DNA of 52,082 bases from Bacteroidales bacterium (GTDB lineage: Bacteria; Bacteroidota; Bacteroidia; Bacteroidales; VadinHA17). Numbering within the stretch: the first letter of the stretch is position 1; every line of letters starts with the position of its first letter. The translations under genes were made by a program, and so were the position numbers. The stretch lies in assembly GCA_003157015.1 (NCBI GenBank), contig PMIJ01000062.1:1-52082 (forward strand), read 5' to 3'. The notes beneath the pieces are model-generated. The model was given only the letters and a program-made list of their open reading frames with translations. It did no database searches and was not told the origin of the DNA. This document shows, one piece after another, positions 25,910 through 35,221 of this stretch.

Positions 25910-25917
25910 TACCTTTG
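25910..25917 (+). promoter_or_regulatory. -7 promoter element for the rluB-era-der genes
   Basis: TACCTTTG matches TAnnTTTG exactly and lies 20 bases before the pseudouridine synthase ATG at 25938, leaving a short leader. No clear -33 TTTG is seen. Confidence 0.45.
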
Positions 25918-25937
25918 CACCCTGATAATTAATTGAT

Positions 25938-26792
25938 ATGGAGAAGCGAGAAGCTGCAGGAAGGCCCTTTAGAAAATATAAGAAACCTGATGCAAGCAAA
26001 GCAAGAAGACTCAAACCGGCAGTAAAGCCTGCCATCAGATCAGAAAAACCAGGGTCAGAGAGCCATAAAAAAGAAATTACAATAATCAGGCTTAACAGGT
26101 TTATTGCCAACAGTGGTGTCTGTTCACGGAGAGAGGCTGACGAACATATAAAAAACGGCCTGATATCGGTAAATGGACATATTGTAACGGATATGGGGGT
26201 CAAGGTCAGCAATAATGATGATGTCAGATTCAGAAATAAAAGACTATCGGCTGAAAAGAAGGTTTATATACTTATGAATAAGCCAAAAGATTATGTTACA
26301 ACTGTTGAAGATCCGCATGCTGAACATACAGTTCTTGAGCTTATAGGAGACACCTGCCCTGAAAGAGTCTATCCTGTAGGCCGTCTCGACAAGGCCACAA
26401 CAGGAGTCCTTCTACTGACAAATGATGGTGATCTTGCAGGAAAACTAACTCATCCGAAGTACAAAAGAAGAAAAATATACCATGTATTTCTCGACAGGCC
26501 TGTGACCAAAAACGATCTTTTCAGGCTGACCGAGGGAATAGAGCTTGATGGTACAACGGTCGTTGCCGATGCAGTGTCATATGCTGATCCTGAAGATAAA
26601 AGCCAGATTGGAATAGAACTTCACTCAGGTCAAAACAGGGTAATCCGCAGGATGTTTGAAACACTCGACTATAAAGTAAAAAAGCTTGACCGGGTGTATT
26701 TTGCTGGGCTTACCAAAAAGAATGTGCAGCGGGGAAAATGGAGGTACCTCAACGACAAGGAGATAACCATGCTTAAGCGGGGAATTTTTTAA
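25938..26792 (+). CDS. Pseudouridine synthase, RluB/RsuA family
   Basis: This 284-residue rRNA pseudouridine synthase has a Lys/Arg-rich N-terminal extension (about 1-45), an S4 RNA-binding domain (RLNRFIANSGVCSRREADEHIKNGLISVNG, about 52-80) and a catalytic domain with the conserved Asp in YPVGRLDKATTGVLLLTNDGDL (about 139-160). The later KNNDD-like and GQNRVIRRMFETLDY motif (about 229-243) is the RsuA/RluB/E/F C-terminal signature. It isomerises a specific uridine in 16S or 23S rRNA; RluB (23S U2605) is the most likely by family frequency in Bacteroidota. The basic extension is common in this phylum. It is followed at 9 bases by era, so it forms an operon of ribosome-related genes. Confidence 0.9.
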   Translation: MEKREAAGRPFRKYKKPDASKARRLKPAVKPAIRSEKPGSESHKKEITIIRLNRFIANSGVCSRREADEHIKNGLISVNGHIVTDMGVKVSNNDDVRFRNKRLSAEKKVYILMNKPKDYVTTVEDPHAEHTVLELIGDTCPERVYPVGRLDKATTGVLLLTNDGDLAGKLTHPKYKRRKIYHVFLDRPVTKNDLFRLTEGIELDGTTVVADAVSYADPEDKSQIGIELHSGQNRVIRRMFETLDYKVKKLDRVYFAGLTKKNVQRGKWRYLNDKEITMLKRGIF

Positions 26793-26801
26793 TCATTAAC
26801 A

Positions 26802-27680
26802 ATGATTCACAGATCAGGTTTCGTAAATATACTGGGGAATCCCAATGTAGGGAAGTCTACAATTATGAACGCGTTGGTAGGTGAAAAACTTTCTATTATA
26901 ACAGCCAAAGCTCAGACTACCCGTCACCGCATAATGGGGATTGTTAATGGGGAAGATTTTCAGATCGTCTATTCTGATACACCAGGCATACTCAGACCTC
27001 AGTATAAGCTTCAGGAGACCATGATGAATTATGTCAATTCTGCCCTCACTGATGCAGACATGATTCTATATGTAACCGATGTTACGGAGCGCACTGCCAA
27101 TGAAGGCGAGTATATTGATAAGATTAGGGAATCAGGAATACCGGTAATTGTTGCGGTAAATAAGGTTGACCTTACAAACCAGGATGAGCTGGAAAAAATT
27201 GTCGGATCATGGCACCTGGCTTTTCCCGGGTCACCAATTATACCGATTTCGGCACTTAAAAACTTTAACCTCGAATCTCTGCTTAATGCAGTTTTGGCAA
27301 AGTTGCCTGAGAGTCCTCCTTATTTCCCAAAAGATCAGCTGACCGATAAATATGAACGTTTTTTTGCCTCGGAGATCATTCGGGAAAAAATCCTTATTAA
27401 TTATAAAAAAGAGATCCCCTATTCTGTTGAGATAGAGATCGAAAGCTTTAATGATCAAAAGGACATTCTTAAGATACGGGCCCTGATTCATGTCACACAT
27501 GACAGCCAGAAAGGAATAATAATCGGACATAAAGGGTCAATGCTGAAAAGAGTAGGCACTGAAGCCAGGTATGATATGGAAGACTTTTTCAGGAAGAAGG
27601 TCTTCCTGGAATTATATGTAAAGGTAACCAAAGACTGGAGAGATAAACCTTTGACGCTTAAGCGATTTGGCTATCAATAG
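26802..27680 (+). CDS. era: GTPase Era
   Basis: This 292-residue GTPase binds the 3' end of 16S rRNA and helps 30S assembly. G1 is GNPNVGKST (12-20), G2 is the Thr in TTRHRI (about 40), G3 is DTPG (about 60-63), G4 is NKVD (about 121-124) and G5 is ISALK (about 148-152). The C-terminal KH domain (about 205-285) has GHKGSMLKRVGTEAR, the GxxG RNA-binding loop. Length is normal. It lies between an rRNA pseudouridine synthase and Der, a coherent ribosome-assembly cluster. Confidence 0.97.
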   Translation: MIHRSGFVNILGNPNVGKSTIMNALVGEKLSIITAKAQTTRHRIMGIVNGEDFQIVYSDTPGILRPQYKLQETMMNYVNSALTDADMILYVTDVTERTANEGEYIDKIRESGIPVIVAVNKVDLTNQDELEKIVGSWHLAFPGSPIIPISALKNFNLESLLNAVLAKLPESPPYFPKDQLTDKYERFFASEIIREKILINYKKEIPYSVEIEIESFNDQKDILKIRALIHVTHDSQKGIIIGHKGSMLKRVGTEARYDMEDFFRKKVFLELYVKVTKDWRDKPLTLKRFGYQ

Positions 27681-27701
27681 AATATATTTATTTTATAATT
27701 T

Positions 27702-29006
27702 ATGAGCAGAATAGTTGCAATAGTAGGAAGACCGAATGTTGGGAAATCGACACTTTTCAACAGGCTGACCGATTCAAGGGAAGCCATAGTTGATGAAGTA
27801 AGCGGAGTTACCCGCGACCGCAACTACGGAGTTTCACACTGGAATGGGATCGATTTTTCTGTGATCGATACCGGTGGTTATGTTCAGAATTCTGATGACA
27901 TATTTGAGGAGGAGATAAACAAACAGGTTTTACTTGCCATTGAAGAATCTGATCTGATACTTTTTATGGTCGATGTAACATGTGGCATTCATGAACTTGA
28001 TTCATCGGTAGCTTCAATGCTTAGACGAGTTGACAAGAAAATACTGCTTGTCGTAAATAAGGTTGATAATGGAGAAAGGCTACTCGATGCCAATGAGTTC
28101 TATAACCTGGGTCTTGGAGATTATTTTCCTCTAAGTTCTATGAACGGCAGCGGAACAGGCGAACTGCTCGATGAGGTTGTAAAGAACCTGCCCATGGAAG
28201 AACCTCAGGTCAGCCCCGACCTGCCAAGAATTGCAATCGTCGGCCGACCCAATGTAGGAAAATCATCCCTTGTAAATTCGCTCCTGGGGGAAGAAAGGAA
28301 TATTGTAACTCCTGTCGCCGGAACTACCCGTGATTCAATATATACCAGATATAACAAATTTCAGCACGATTTTCTCCTCGTTGATACTGCCGGGCTGCGT
28401 AAAAAGGGAAAGGTGAGTGAGGATATTGAATTTTATTCTGTTATGAGGGCCGTAAAGACAATTGAAAATTCAGATATCTGTCTTCTTCTTATTGACGCAA
28501 CAAGAGGAATAGAGGCTCAGGATCTGAATATCATGTCGCTGATTCAAAAGAATAATAAAGGCATGATAATTCTGGTAAATAAATGGGACCTCATTGAAAA
28601 AGACAGTAAAACAACTATCCTTTTTGAAAATGATATAAAGGAAAAAACAGCCCCGTTCACTGATTATCCTATCTTATTTATTTCCGCGATAAATAAACAG
28701 AGGATTCATAAAGTGCTTGAACTGATTGAGCAGGTAAACCAGAACAGGAACAGAAAAATAAGCACCTCCGAATTAAATGAAGTGATGCTACAGATTATAA
28801 AAAACAATCCTCCTCCTTCTCTTAAAGGGAAGTATGTCAAGATCAAATATGTAACGCAGCTTCCGATCTACACTCCGGCATTTGCATTCTTTTGCAATCT
28901 ACCGCAATACCTGAAAGACCCTTATAAAAGGTATCTCGAAAACAGAATGAGGGAGAAATTTGAATTTACTGGCGTTCCGATTAGGATATTTTTCAGAAAA
29001 AAATGA
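27702..29006 (+). CDS. der: GTPase Der (EngA)
   Basis: This 434-residue GTPase has two tandem G domains and acts in 50S ribosome assembly. Domain 1 has G1 GRPNVGKST (9-17), DTGGY and NKVD. Domain 2 has GRPNVGKSS (about 181-189), DTAGL and NKWD. The C-terminal KH-like domain (about 350-434) ends [24 protein letters not shown], typical of Der. It starts 21 bases after era, so rluB-like, era and der form one cluster. A Bacteroidota lipoprotein gene follows 49 bases later. Confidence 0.98.
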   Translation: MSRIVAIVGRPNVGKSTLFNRLTDSREAIVDEVSGVTRDRNYGVSHWNGIDFSVIDTGGYVQNSDDIFEEEINKQVLLAIEESDLILFMVDVTCGIHELDSSVASMLRRVDKKILLVVNKVDNGERLLDANEFYNLGLGDYFPLSSMNGSGTGELLDEVVKNLPMEEPQVSPDLPRIAIVGRPNVGKSSLVNSLLGEERNIVTPVAGTTRDSIYTRYNKFQHDFLLVDTAGLRKKGKVSEDIEFYSVMRAVKTIENSDICLLLIDATRGIEAQDLNIMSLIQKNNKGMIILVNKWDLIEKDSKTTILFENDIKEKTAPFTDYPILFISAINKQRIHKVLELIEQVNQNRNRKISTSELNEVMLQIIKNNPPPSLKGKYVKIKYVTQLPIYTPAFAFFCNLPQYLKDPYKRYLENRMREKFEFTGVPIRIFFRKK

Positions 29007-29055
29007 TCATATTTGGTGTGGTTTTTGTTCATAAAACAATATTGACTTGAAAACC

Positions 29056-29571
29056 ATGAGAGAAATAAAATACCTGCCTTTAATTATTGTCAGCCTGTTT
29101 ATTCTGGGTTCATGTCATAAGGTGGAGCAATTATCTGCGGTTCCGCATATTGAATATACCAGTTTCACTATTTTTGATACTACCGATATCCTGGGTAATA
29201 CTTCAAAAGGGGGAAGACTAAAATTTCATTTTGAAGACGGCGACGGCGATTTGGGTCTGGATGCTCCTAGCGCGTCTCAGACAGATTCCACAGATTTGTT
29301 TTTCACCCTTTACAGGAAAGTTGGTGGAATTATGGTGCAGGCTCCGGACAATGACCCGTTAAAACCTTCAGCATACAGAATACCATATCTGGAAAAGTTA
29401 GGGCAGAATAAAATATTAAAAGGAACAATATCAGTAACTTTCCTTTATCTCTTCTATTCTCCGGCAGATACAATCAGGTATGACTTTTATATTGAAGACA
29501 GGGCATTGAATGTTAGCAATGTTGCATCCACTAATGAGATTGTACTTTCCGTAAATAAAACTTATAAATAA
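29056..29571 (+). CDS. Lipoprotein with DGDGDLGL motif, unknown function
   Basis: This is a 171-residue predicted lipoprotein. ATG 29056 gives a signal peptide with lipobox LGSC (Cys about 21), so the mature protein starts at Cys and should be anchored in a membrane. The upstream TTG at 29047 is a less likely start. After the lipobox the sequence is beta-rich with FEDGDGDLGLD (about 56-66), an acidic loop that recurs in Bacteroidota lipoproteins and could bind calcium. It converges with the propeller-phosphatase gene, with 8 bases between stops. It could ride on der transcripts. Function unknown. Confidence 0.82.
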   Translation: MREIKYLPLIIVSLFILGSCHKVEQLSAVPHIEYTSFTIFDTTDILGNTSKGGRLKFHFEDGDGDLGLDAPSASQTDSTDLFFTLYRKVGGIMVQAPDNDPLKPSAYRIPYLEKLGQNKILKGTISVTFLYLFYSPADTIRYDFYIEDRALNVSNVASTNEIVLSVNKTYK

Positions 29572-29579
29572 AAGCCTTC

Positions 29580-32500
29580 TCAGACTTTTACTCCCATCAA
29601 AAGAACATCATCAACCTGATCATAGGTTCCTTTCCAGTCGAAGTAGAATTTCGACATTGCCTCCTTTTGTTCGTCCATAGGCAGTTTTGAAATCTGCTCG
29701 ATCATTCGCTTTAATCTTGCTATTTTAAGCTTCTTTCCATCAGGACCTCCAAACTGGTCGGGCAGTCCGTCAGAGAAAAGGTATACTGTATCTCCTTCTT
29801 TAAGATAGTACTCCTGGTCATCGAAAAATTTCTCAATCACCGATTCACCGCCCACAGACGACCTGTTTCCCTTAATATAAAACGATTCACCGTCAAGCAC
29901 AAGAATAACAGGTCGCATAGCTGAGGCGAACCTGATATGCCGTGTTGAAAGACTGAACTCACATACCACCATATCCATACCATCATTTGAAACACCCAGT
30001 TCCACATTCTGGTTAAGGGTAGAGAATATCTGCTTATCAAGAAGGCTCAATATTTCTGATGGCTTGCAGATTTTCTTCCTGGTTACAATATCCTGAAGGA
30101 GGGTTGAGCCAATCATTGACATAAATGCACCAGGCACTCCATGTCCTGTAGAATCGGCACAAACCAAAATAAATCTGTCTTCTTCAAGTTTATCGAACCA
30201 GTAAAAATCACCGCTCACAATATCCCTGGGGTGGAAAAGTATAAATGCATCTTTAAAAGTATCCTTCAGCTTGTTTATATCGGGCAAAATACTAGTTTGA
30301 ATCCGCTTGGCATAGTTAATGCTGTCGGTTATCTCAATGTTCTGAAGTTCGATTTCGCCCTTCTGTTTCATCACAACACTGGTTCTGGCAGCAAGTTCTT
30401 TTTCAAGGTATTCCTGGATCTTCTTTTGCGATTTGTCTCTTTGCCTTATTATAAGAACTACGATAACAATTGAAACTGCCAGTTCAAGAAGGATAGCCCA
30501 CCAGGTCCTGTAAAATGGTTTTTTAATCAAAATATCGAATGAAACAGGAGTTCCCCGAGAGAAGCCGTCTTCATTAACTGATATCAGGCTGAATTTGTAT
30601 TTACCATCGCCCAGGTTGTACATTGCTTCCCTGGAAGTGGTCATATTACGCCAGTTAAGATCAAAGTTTTCCAGATAGCTGCTGTAATAAACTTTATCAG
30701 GGGAGCTGAAATTAATGCCTGAATAAGAGACTTTAATTGTATATTTTTTATAGGGCAGTACAAATGAAGTCTGATAAGGATATACTTTATCATTTATCTC
30801 TATAGTATTTATGTTAGTGAATGAGCCGATTGAATTCTTCCTGTCTTTCAACCTGTCATAGATTAACAACCCGTCAGTAGTTCCGATAAAAATTTTCTGG
30901 TCGGACGATTCGTACATTCCATTGGTGTTGCATCTCCCGTTTTTTGCAAATTCTGTCCCATAAGTTCTTACAGTACTGGTAGTGGAATTGAATCTTGAAA
31001 ATCCTTTGTCATGGCCGATCCATATATTATTTTCCTGATCCGCAAGAATACTGTAACAGTAATTCGACAACAGATCGTTAGTTCTGGATACAGAAGAAAC
31101 CGAGTCTCTTAGAAATCTGAAAATACCGTTGCCTTCAGTTGCTGCCCATACTGCTCCGTTTTTAGTCTGGGTGAAAGAGAGTATCCTGTTCCTTGTGCTT
31201 CCTGCCATGGTGGCTTTTCCTGCCATGACATTGAAATCACGATCAATCTTATACAGCTTATCACTCTCTGTGCCAATATAACTTAGTCCGTCAGGAGTAA
31301 GCAATATTTTATTAATACTGTTATGAGGAAGCCCGTTATTTATGTCAAATTTCTTCTGCAGGATTCCCTTCTTATCCAGAACGATAACGCCATTGGTTGT
31401 AGCGAGCCAGATATTTCTTGCATCCATTTCAATATCCTTGATATCATCCTCACCGGTATCACCAGACCTGTAAAACTGCCTGACCGATCCTTTGCTATTC
31501 CTCAAAAACAAGCCTTTGCCTCCTGTCCCGATCCACAGGTTCTTCTCAGAGTCAAGATAAAAGGATTTAATCTCAGAATGTTCAACTTTAGAGGTAAGCT
31601 CAGTGAAGCTTAGAGACTTGCCTGAATAAGTATCAAAAATATGGAAACCTGTCGGAGTGCCAAGAAGATAATTGTTATCAAATTTCTTAATGTAAAGAAT
31701 ATCATTCTCCTGGGAATTCTTACCCGGAGAATAATAACTTATCGCTGAAGATGCCAGCATGGAAATTCCTTCTCCGAATAATCCGAACCAGTAATTCCCT
31801 TCTATATCCTCGAAAACTGTTTTAACATCATTTCCCGCCAATCCTGAGTTAACATCATAGGATCTTACAGATATTACCTTTTCATAGTTTTCATTCAGAT
31901 CAAACTGGATCACACCGGAGCCTGACGTGGAAACCCAAAAATACCCATCCGAACCTTTTATAATTGACTGGACTTTAATGGAATTGAATTCCGGATGATC
32001 AGGAAGGCGGGTAAGTTCTTCCTTCTTCTCGGACATTTTCAATTGGAATAAACCGTAATCATCGGTCCCAATTACGAAACGTGATCCATCATCAATCTTA
32101 TGTATGGAAGTAACACCATAAGAATCCGATCCTGCAATGACTTTGATAACAGAAACTGAATCTTTTCCAAGTCTGCAAAGCATGAGATTTTCCTGGGTGC
32201 CTAATAGTAAATAACCTGTTTTTGTAAACTCAGCTGAGAGCAAAGCAGGCTCAACCGAAACAGCATACTGATGCACCTCTTCAGGGTTTAACGGGTTTAT
32301 CGAATAAACCGTTTTCCCCTGCGGGATTACATAAATCAGTCCGTCGGGGCCTTCAATAAGTTCACTTATACTTTTTGAATTTGAAAGAGGTACCGATATC
32401 AATCTGTTCTGTTTCTGACATAAAACTGCCCCGTCGCTGCAACCGAACCATAATGTTCCCTGTTTATCTTTCAGGCATTTTGTGGGATATCCTCCTGTGG

Positions 32501-32738
32501 AATCGGGATATTGTACCTGGAAAAAATTATACCCGTCGAAACGATAAAGCCCTTTGTCGGTTCCGACCCAGAGAAATCCATCTTTCGACTGGTTAAGAGT
32601 ATAAACATAACCGCTGGGGATGTTTCTTTCAGCTCCATAATTAATGAAACTGTATGTCTGTCCGCTTGATAATAATGAGAATAAAAAAAAGGACCCAATG
32701 GTACTGATCAGTGTTTTAGGATTGATTTTAAATCTCAT
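29580..32738 (-). CDS. Propeller sensor with SpoIIE-type phosphatase output
   Basis: This is a 1052-residue membrane protein with a signal peptide (about 1-26). A double seven-bladed reg_prop beta-propeller (about 30-620) has repeats of the type DGFLWVGTDKGLYRFDGY. A Y_Y_Y Ig-like domain (about 650-735, KVSYSGINFSSPDKVYYSSYLENFDLNW) precedes one TM helix (about 745-765). A coiled-coil linker leads to a PP2C/SpoIIE phosphatase domain (about 820-1050) with SGDFYWF and DSTGHGVPGAFMSMIGS, whose Asp residues bind the metals. Unlike typical hybrid two-component propellers it carries no kinase or DNA-binding domain. Role: sense a periplasmic ligand and dephosphorylate an anti-anti-sigma-like target; no such target gene is in the window. 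It is the last gene of the adhesin operon, 12 bases after the preceding gene. Confidence 0.9.
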   Translation of the reverse strand: MRFKINPKTLISTIGSFFLFSLLSSGQTYSFINYGAERNIPSGYVYTLNQSKDGFLWVGTDKGLYRFDGYNFFQVQYPDSTGGYPTKCLKDKQGTLWFGCSDGAVLCQKQNRLISVPLSNSKSISELIEGPDGLIYVIPQGKTVYSINPLNPEEVHQYAVSVEPALLSAEFTKTGYLLLGTQENLMLCRLGKDSVSVIKVIAGSDSYGVTSIHKIDDGSRFVIGTDDYGLFQLKMSEKKEELTRLPDHPEFNSIKVQSIIKGSDGYFWVSTSGSGVIQFDLNENYEKVISVRSYDVNSGLAGNDVKTVFEDIEGNYWFGLFGEGISMLASSAISYYSPGKNSQENDILYIKKFDNNYLLGTPTGFHIFDTYSGKSLSFTELTSKVEHSEIKSFYLDSEKNLWIGTGGKGLFLRNSKGSVRQFYRSGDTGEDDIKDIEMDARNIWLATTNGVIVLDKKGILQKKFDINNGLPHNSINKILLTPDGLSYIGTESDKLYKIDRDFNVMAGKATMAGSTRNRILSFTQTKNGAVWAATEGNGIFRFLRDSVSSVSRTNDLLSNYCYSILADQENNIWIGHDKGFSRFNSTTSTVRTYGTEFAKNGRCNTNGMYESSDQKIFIGTTDGLLIYDRLKDRKNSIGSFTNINTIEINDKVYPYQTSFVLPYKKYTIKVSYSGINFSSPDKVYYSSYLENFDLNWRNMTTSREAMYNLGDGKYKFSLISVNEDGFSRGTPVSFDILIKKPFYRTWWAILLELAVSIVIVVLIIRQRDKSQKKIQEYLEKELAARTSVVMKQKGEIELQNIEITDSINYAKRIQTSILPDINKLKDTFKDAFILFHPRDIVSGDFYWFDKLEEDRFILVCADSTGHGVPGAFMSMIGSTLLQDIVTRKKICKPSEILSLLDKQIFSTLNQNVELGVSNDGMDMVVCEFSLSTRHIRFASAMRPVILVLDGESFYIKGNRSSVGGESVIEKFFDDQEYYLKEGDTVYLFSDGLPDQFGGPDGKKLKIARLKRMIEQISKLPMDEQKEAMSKFYFDWKGTYDQVDDVLLMGVKV

Positions 32739-32750
32739 TTCGGGCTTAAC

Positions 32751-33755
32751 TTATTTCTTTGGCTTAACTTTATCATAACCTACTTTTGCCTGGTAAATCG
32801 GCACACCTCCTATAGGTGAACTGAAGAACTTCACGGCATCTCCCCGCTGGTTTTCAAGTTCAATCACCACATTATTATTTTTTACCAGAAAATCCTGTCT
32901 TTTATGAAACTGAAAGTCAAGGGAAGACCCTACTTCCTGTGGTTCAATAGGAATATTTGATTTGACCCAGTTATCCTCATCTGATATTGGAACCGATATA
33001 CCTTGTTTGTATCTTGAAACTACAAGAATAGTTCCGTCATCATCCCAGTCAAAGTTGCTCTGCCTGATATACACAATACCTGTGTCAATATAAGGATATA
33101 TATGAGAAACGCTCTTAAAATCATTCCACATTCTGAAATGATAGGCATAGGTAAAAGCATTAGCTCCTTCAATAGGTATGTTATTGTCTTTTTCGCTGCT
33201 TAGAAAATACCTGTAAAGATTTCCGTCGTCGCCGCTAATTCCTTCACAAACGATTTTGAACATGTTACTGTTCCATTTAGCATTGAAATCACCCTCTGAA
33301 GGGTTAAAGGGGCCAAAAGTATAGTAGTTGTTATCATACTGCGGATCGTTTCCAAAAATCTTGGATTGCAGCAGGTTTCCCGACTTATAATTTAATCCTT
33401 TCAACAGTCCTCTGGATTCTTCATTTTTTTCAGGATCCACACCTTTGCCGCCATAAACAGAAAACTTCGTTTTGGTGTCAAAATCCCCCTGTATTTCATC
33501 ATATTCACCTCCGCAATCGGGGTCAAAAACCCTGATAAAAAAAGGCCGGGTATAATCTTTTGGAATACTGAAGAAAAATACCGAGAAAAAGCAATTGTCA
33601 CCCCACGATGTCTTGCCATCTTTCCCAAAGGTCACCAGGAATGGGATGTTTTCGTCTTTACCCGGGACAGGTTGCCCGGTCAATCTGAAAAACACCGGAA
33701 ACCCTAGCAATAATATCAGAAGGAGAGTTTTATATATTGATTTTTTAAATTTCAT
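32751..33755 (-). CDS. Secreted protein of unknown family in the adhesin operon
   Basis: This is a 334-residue protein starting at ATG 33755 (MKFKKSIYKTLLLILLLG). The frame opens 9 bases earlier, but this start gives the cleaner signal peptide (about 1-26). The mature part is beta-rich, acidic and aromatic, with TSWGDNCFFSVFFFSIPKDY (about 46-65), IRVFDPDCGGEYDE (about 70-83, two Cys in all) and a DWDDDGTILVV segment. I do not recognise the family. It is conserved in arrangement with the PD40-PKD gene (27 bases upstream) and the propeller-phosphatase gene (12 bases downstream), so it likely works in the same surface system. A secreted or periplasmic ligand or scaffold role is possible but unproven. 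Confidence 0.75.
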   Translation of the reverse strand: MKFKKSIYKTLLLILLLGFPVFFRLTGQPVPGKDENIPFLVTFGKDGKTSWGDNCFFSVFFFSIPKDYTRPFFIRVFDPDCGGEYDEIQGDFDTKTKFSVYGGKGVDPEKNEESRGLLKGLNYKSGNLLQSKIFGNDPQYDNNYYTFGPFNPSEGDFNAKWNSNMFKIVCEGISGDDGNLYRYFLSSEKDNNIPIEGANAFTYAYHFRMWNDFKSVSHIYPYIDTGIVYIRQSNFDWDDDGTILVVSRYKQGISVPISDEDNWVKSNIPIEPQEVGSSLDFQFHKRQDFLVKNNNVVIELENQRGDAVKFFSSPIGGVPIYQAKVGYDKVKPKK

Positions 33756-33782
33756 TAAGATCAAAATTAGTTAATTTCAATA

Positions 33783-35219
33783 TCAAGGTTTAGGGAAAAC
33801 AATAATATTTTTCGAAATACACGCTTCCCTTGATTTTGCTCCCGGTTCAGGTTCAGCAGTCACGATAAGCTGGATATTGTACGTGCCGGATTTCAAATAA
33901 CTCTTGGGAACTTCTTTCCCCACAGCCACTGTCTCATCCCCAAAGTTCCAGTAGTATCTCGATATCTTCCACCCGGGAAGATTCGTACTATCGGCGTTCA
34001 TACTTATATTCTGATTTGTGCTGATCCTGTCTGGCGCAGAAATATAAGGCTGCTCAATATCAGTAACTACGATGGTCTCAGATTTTTCATTGTATGTGAC
34101 CTCCTTTGTGATAAGGTTCACCACATCAAGTTGTACGGTATATGTTCCGGGACCGGCAAAACAATGTTCAACGACCTTACCGGTACCTTTCTTCCCGTCG
34201 CCAAATCTCCACTCATACCTGAAGGGCATAGTATCATGTTTCATTGCATTCTCTTCAAAGAACCGGTAGCAGTAATTATTCTCCTCCAGTGTGTCGCATG
34301 ATGCTTTCCTTATGATCGTGGAAGTGAACTGGTAGATATCATCTTCCCTGCCACGGTCCGAAGAAAAATAACCTTTCTGAAGATCTGGTTCTGCAACAAA
34401 AGCAAAATCATCAGATGCAGAGTTGATTGGTTCGGGAAGCAATACAGGGTCTTCCCATGCACCATTGGTTAAGTAGGTGTAATAAACGTCAAGTTTCCCG
34501 AAGCCACCTGGTCTGTCTGATGTAAAATATAATCTGCCAGAGGGATGAATATACGGGTAGTTTTCTGTGGCGGAAGAATTCACTTTCGTCCCCAGGTTGA
34601 CCGGTGCGGACCATTCACCATTAATCAATTCACAGTAATAAAGATCAGATCCTCCTTTGCCTCCCGGCATATCCGATGCAAAAAAAATATATTTCCCATC
34701 CTTGCTTATAGAAGGCTGCCCAACATCGTATTGAGGATCATTATATTTAAACGGGCGGACCGACACGAGATCGAGGCCCTTAAGTTCAGCAATAAATATC
34801 CCGCTGTGATTTTTGAATTTTTTATTATCTGCCATTTTCCCTGTCTCAACTTCGCTTGTAAAATAGACTGTTGTGCCATCAGGCTCAAGGCATAGTGGAC
34901 CGTTATTAAATTTATTGCTTCGTTCGCTGTTTAGCTCAATTGGTTTGCTGAACCCGGAAGTGTCTTTCCTTACTGCCATATAAATATTATATAGCCGTCG
35001 GCCATCAAAAGAGGTACGATCCTGAAAGACACTGAATCGCCTGTCGGAACAGAATATGATTCCGTCTTTGACTATTACCGGGGAGATATTATTGAATCCG
35101 TTTATATTAAATGGCATTCTTTTAATCTCGTATATAGACGGTTGCTGAGCATTTATCTTCGATGAAGAGAACGCTGAAATCAGTACTATGATTATAATAT
35201 ATAAGATTCTCTTCCCCAT
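33783..35219 (-). CDS. PD40 beta-propeller and PKD domain protein
   Basis: This is a 478-residue secreted protein with a signal peptide (about 1-25, ending KINAQ). A TolB-like PD40 propeller (about 40-300) has blades such as DGKYIFFASDMPGGKGGSDLYYCE and SGRLYFTSDRPGGFGKLDVYYT. Two PKD-type domains follow: about 325-385 (YEWRFGDGKKGTGK, then GPGTYTVQLDV) and about 415-475 (YYWNFGDETVAVGK, then SGTYNIQLIV). Related PD40 proteins such as PorE/SprE act with the type IX secretion machinery, but no OmpA peptidoglycan-binding domain is present here. It follows the PorP/SprF gene by 2 bases. Role: periplasmic partner of the adhesin export pair (inference). Confidence 0.87.
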   Translation of the reverse strand: MGKRILYIIIIVLISAFSSSKINAQQPSIYEIKRMPFNINGFNNISPVIVKDGIIFCSDRRFSVFQDRTSFDGRRLYNIYMAVRKDTSGFSKPIELNSERSNKFNNGPLCLEPDGTTVYFTSEVETGKMADNKKFKNHSGIFIAELKGLDLVSVRPFKYNDPQYDVGQPSISKDGKYIFFASDMPGGKGGSDLYYCELINGEWSAPVNLGTKVNSSATENYPYIHPSGRLYFTSDRPGGFGKLDVYYTYLTNGAWEDPVLLPEPINSASDDFAFVAEPDLQKGYFSSDRGREDDIYQFTSTIIRKASCDTLEENNYCYRFFEENAMKHDTMPFRYEWRFGDGKKGTGKVVEHCFAGPGTYTVQLDVVNLITKEVTYNEKSETIVVTDIEQPYISAPDRISTNQNISMNADSTNLPGWKISRYYWNFGDETVAVGKEVPKSYLKSGTYNIQLIVTAEPEPGAKSREACISKNIIVFPKP

Positions 35220-35221
35220 TG

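Noticed and set aside
25883..26212. 109-codon minus-strand ORF over the rluB-like gene
   Set aside because: It is antisense to the conserved S4 domain and to the basic N-terminal extension; no family features or start signal.
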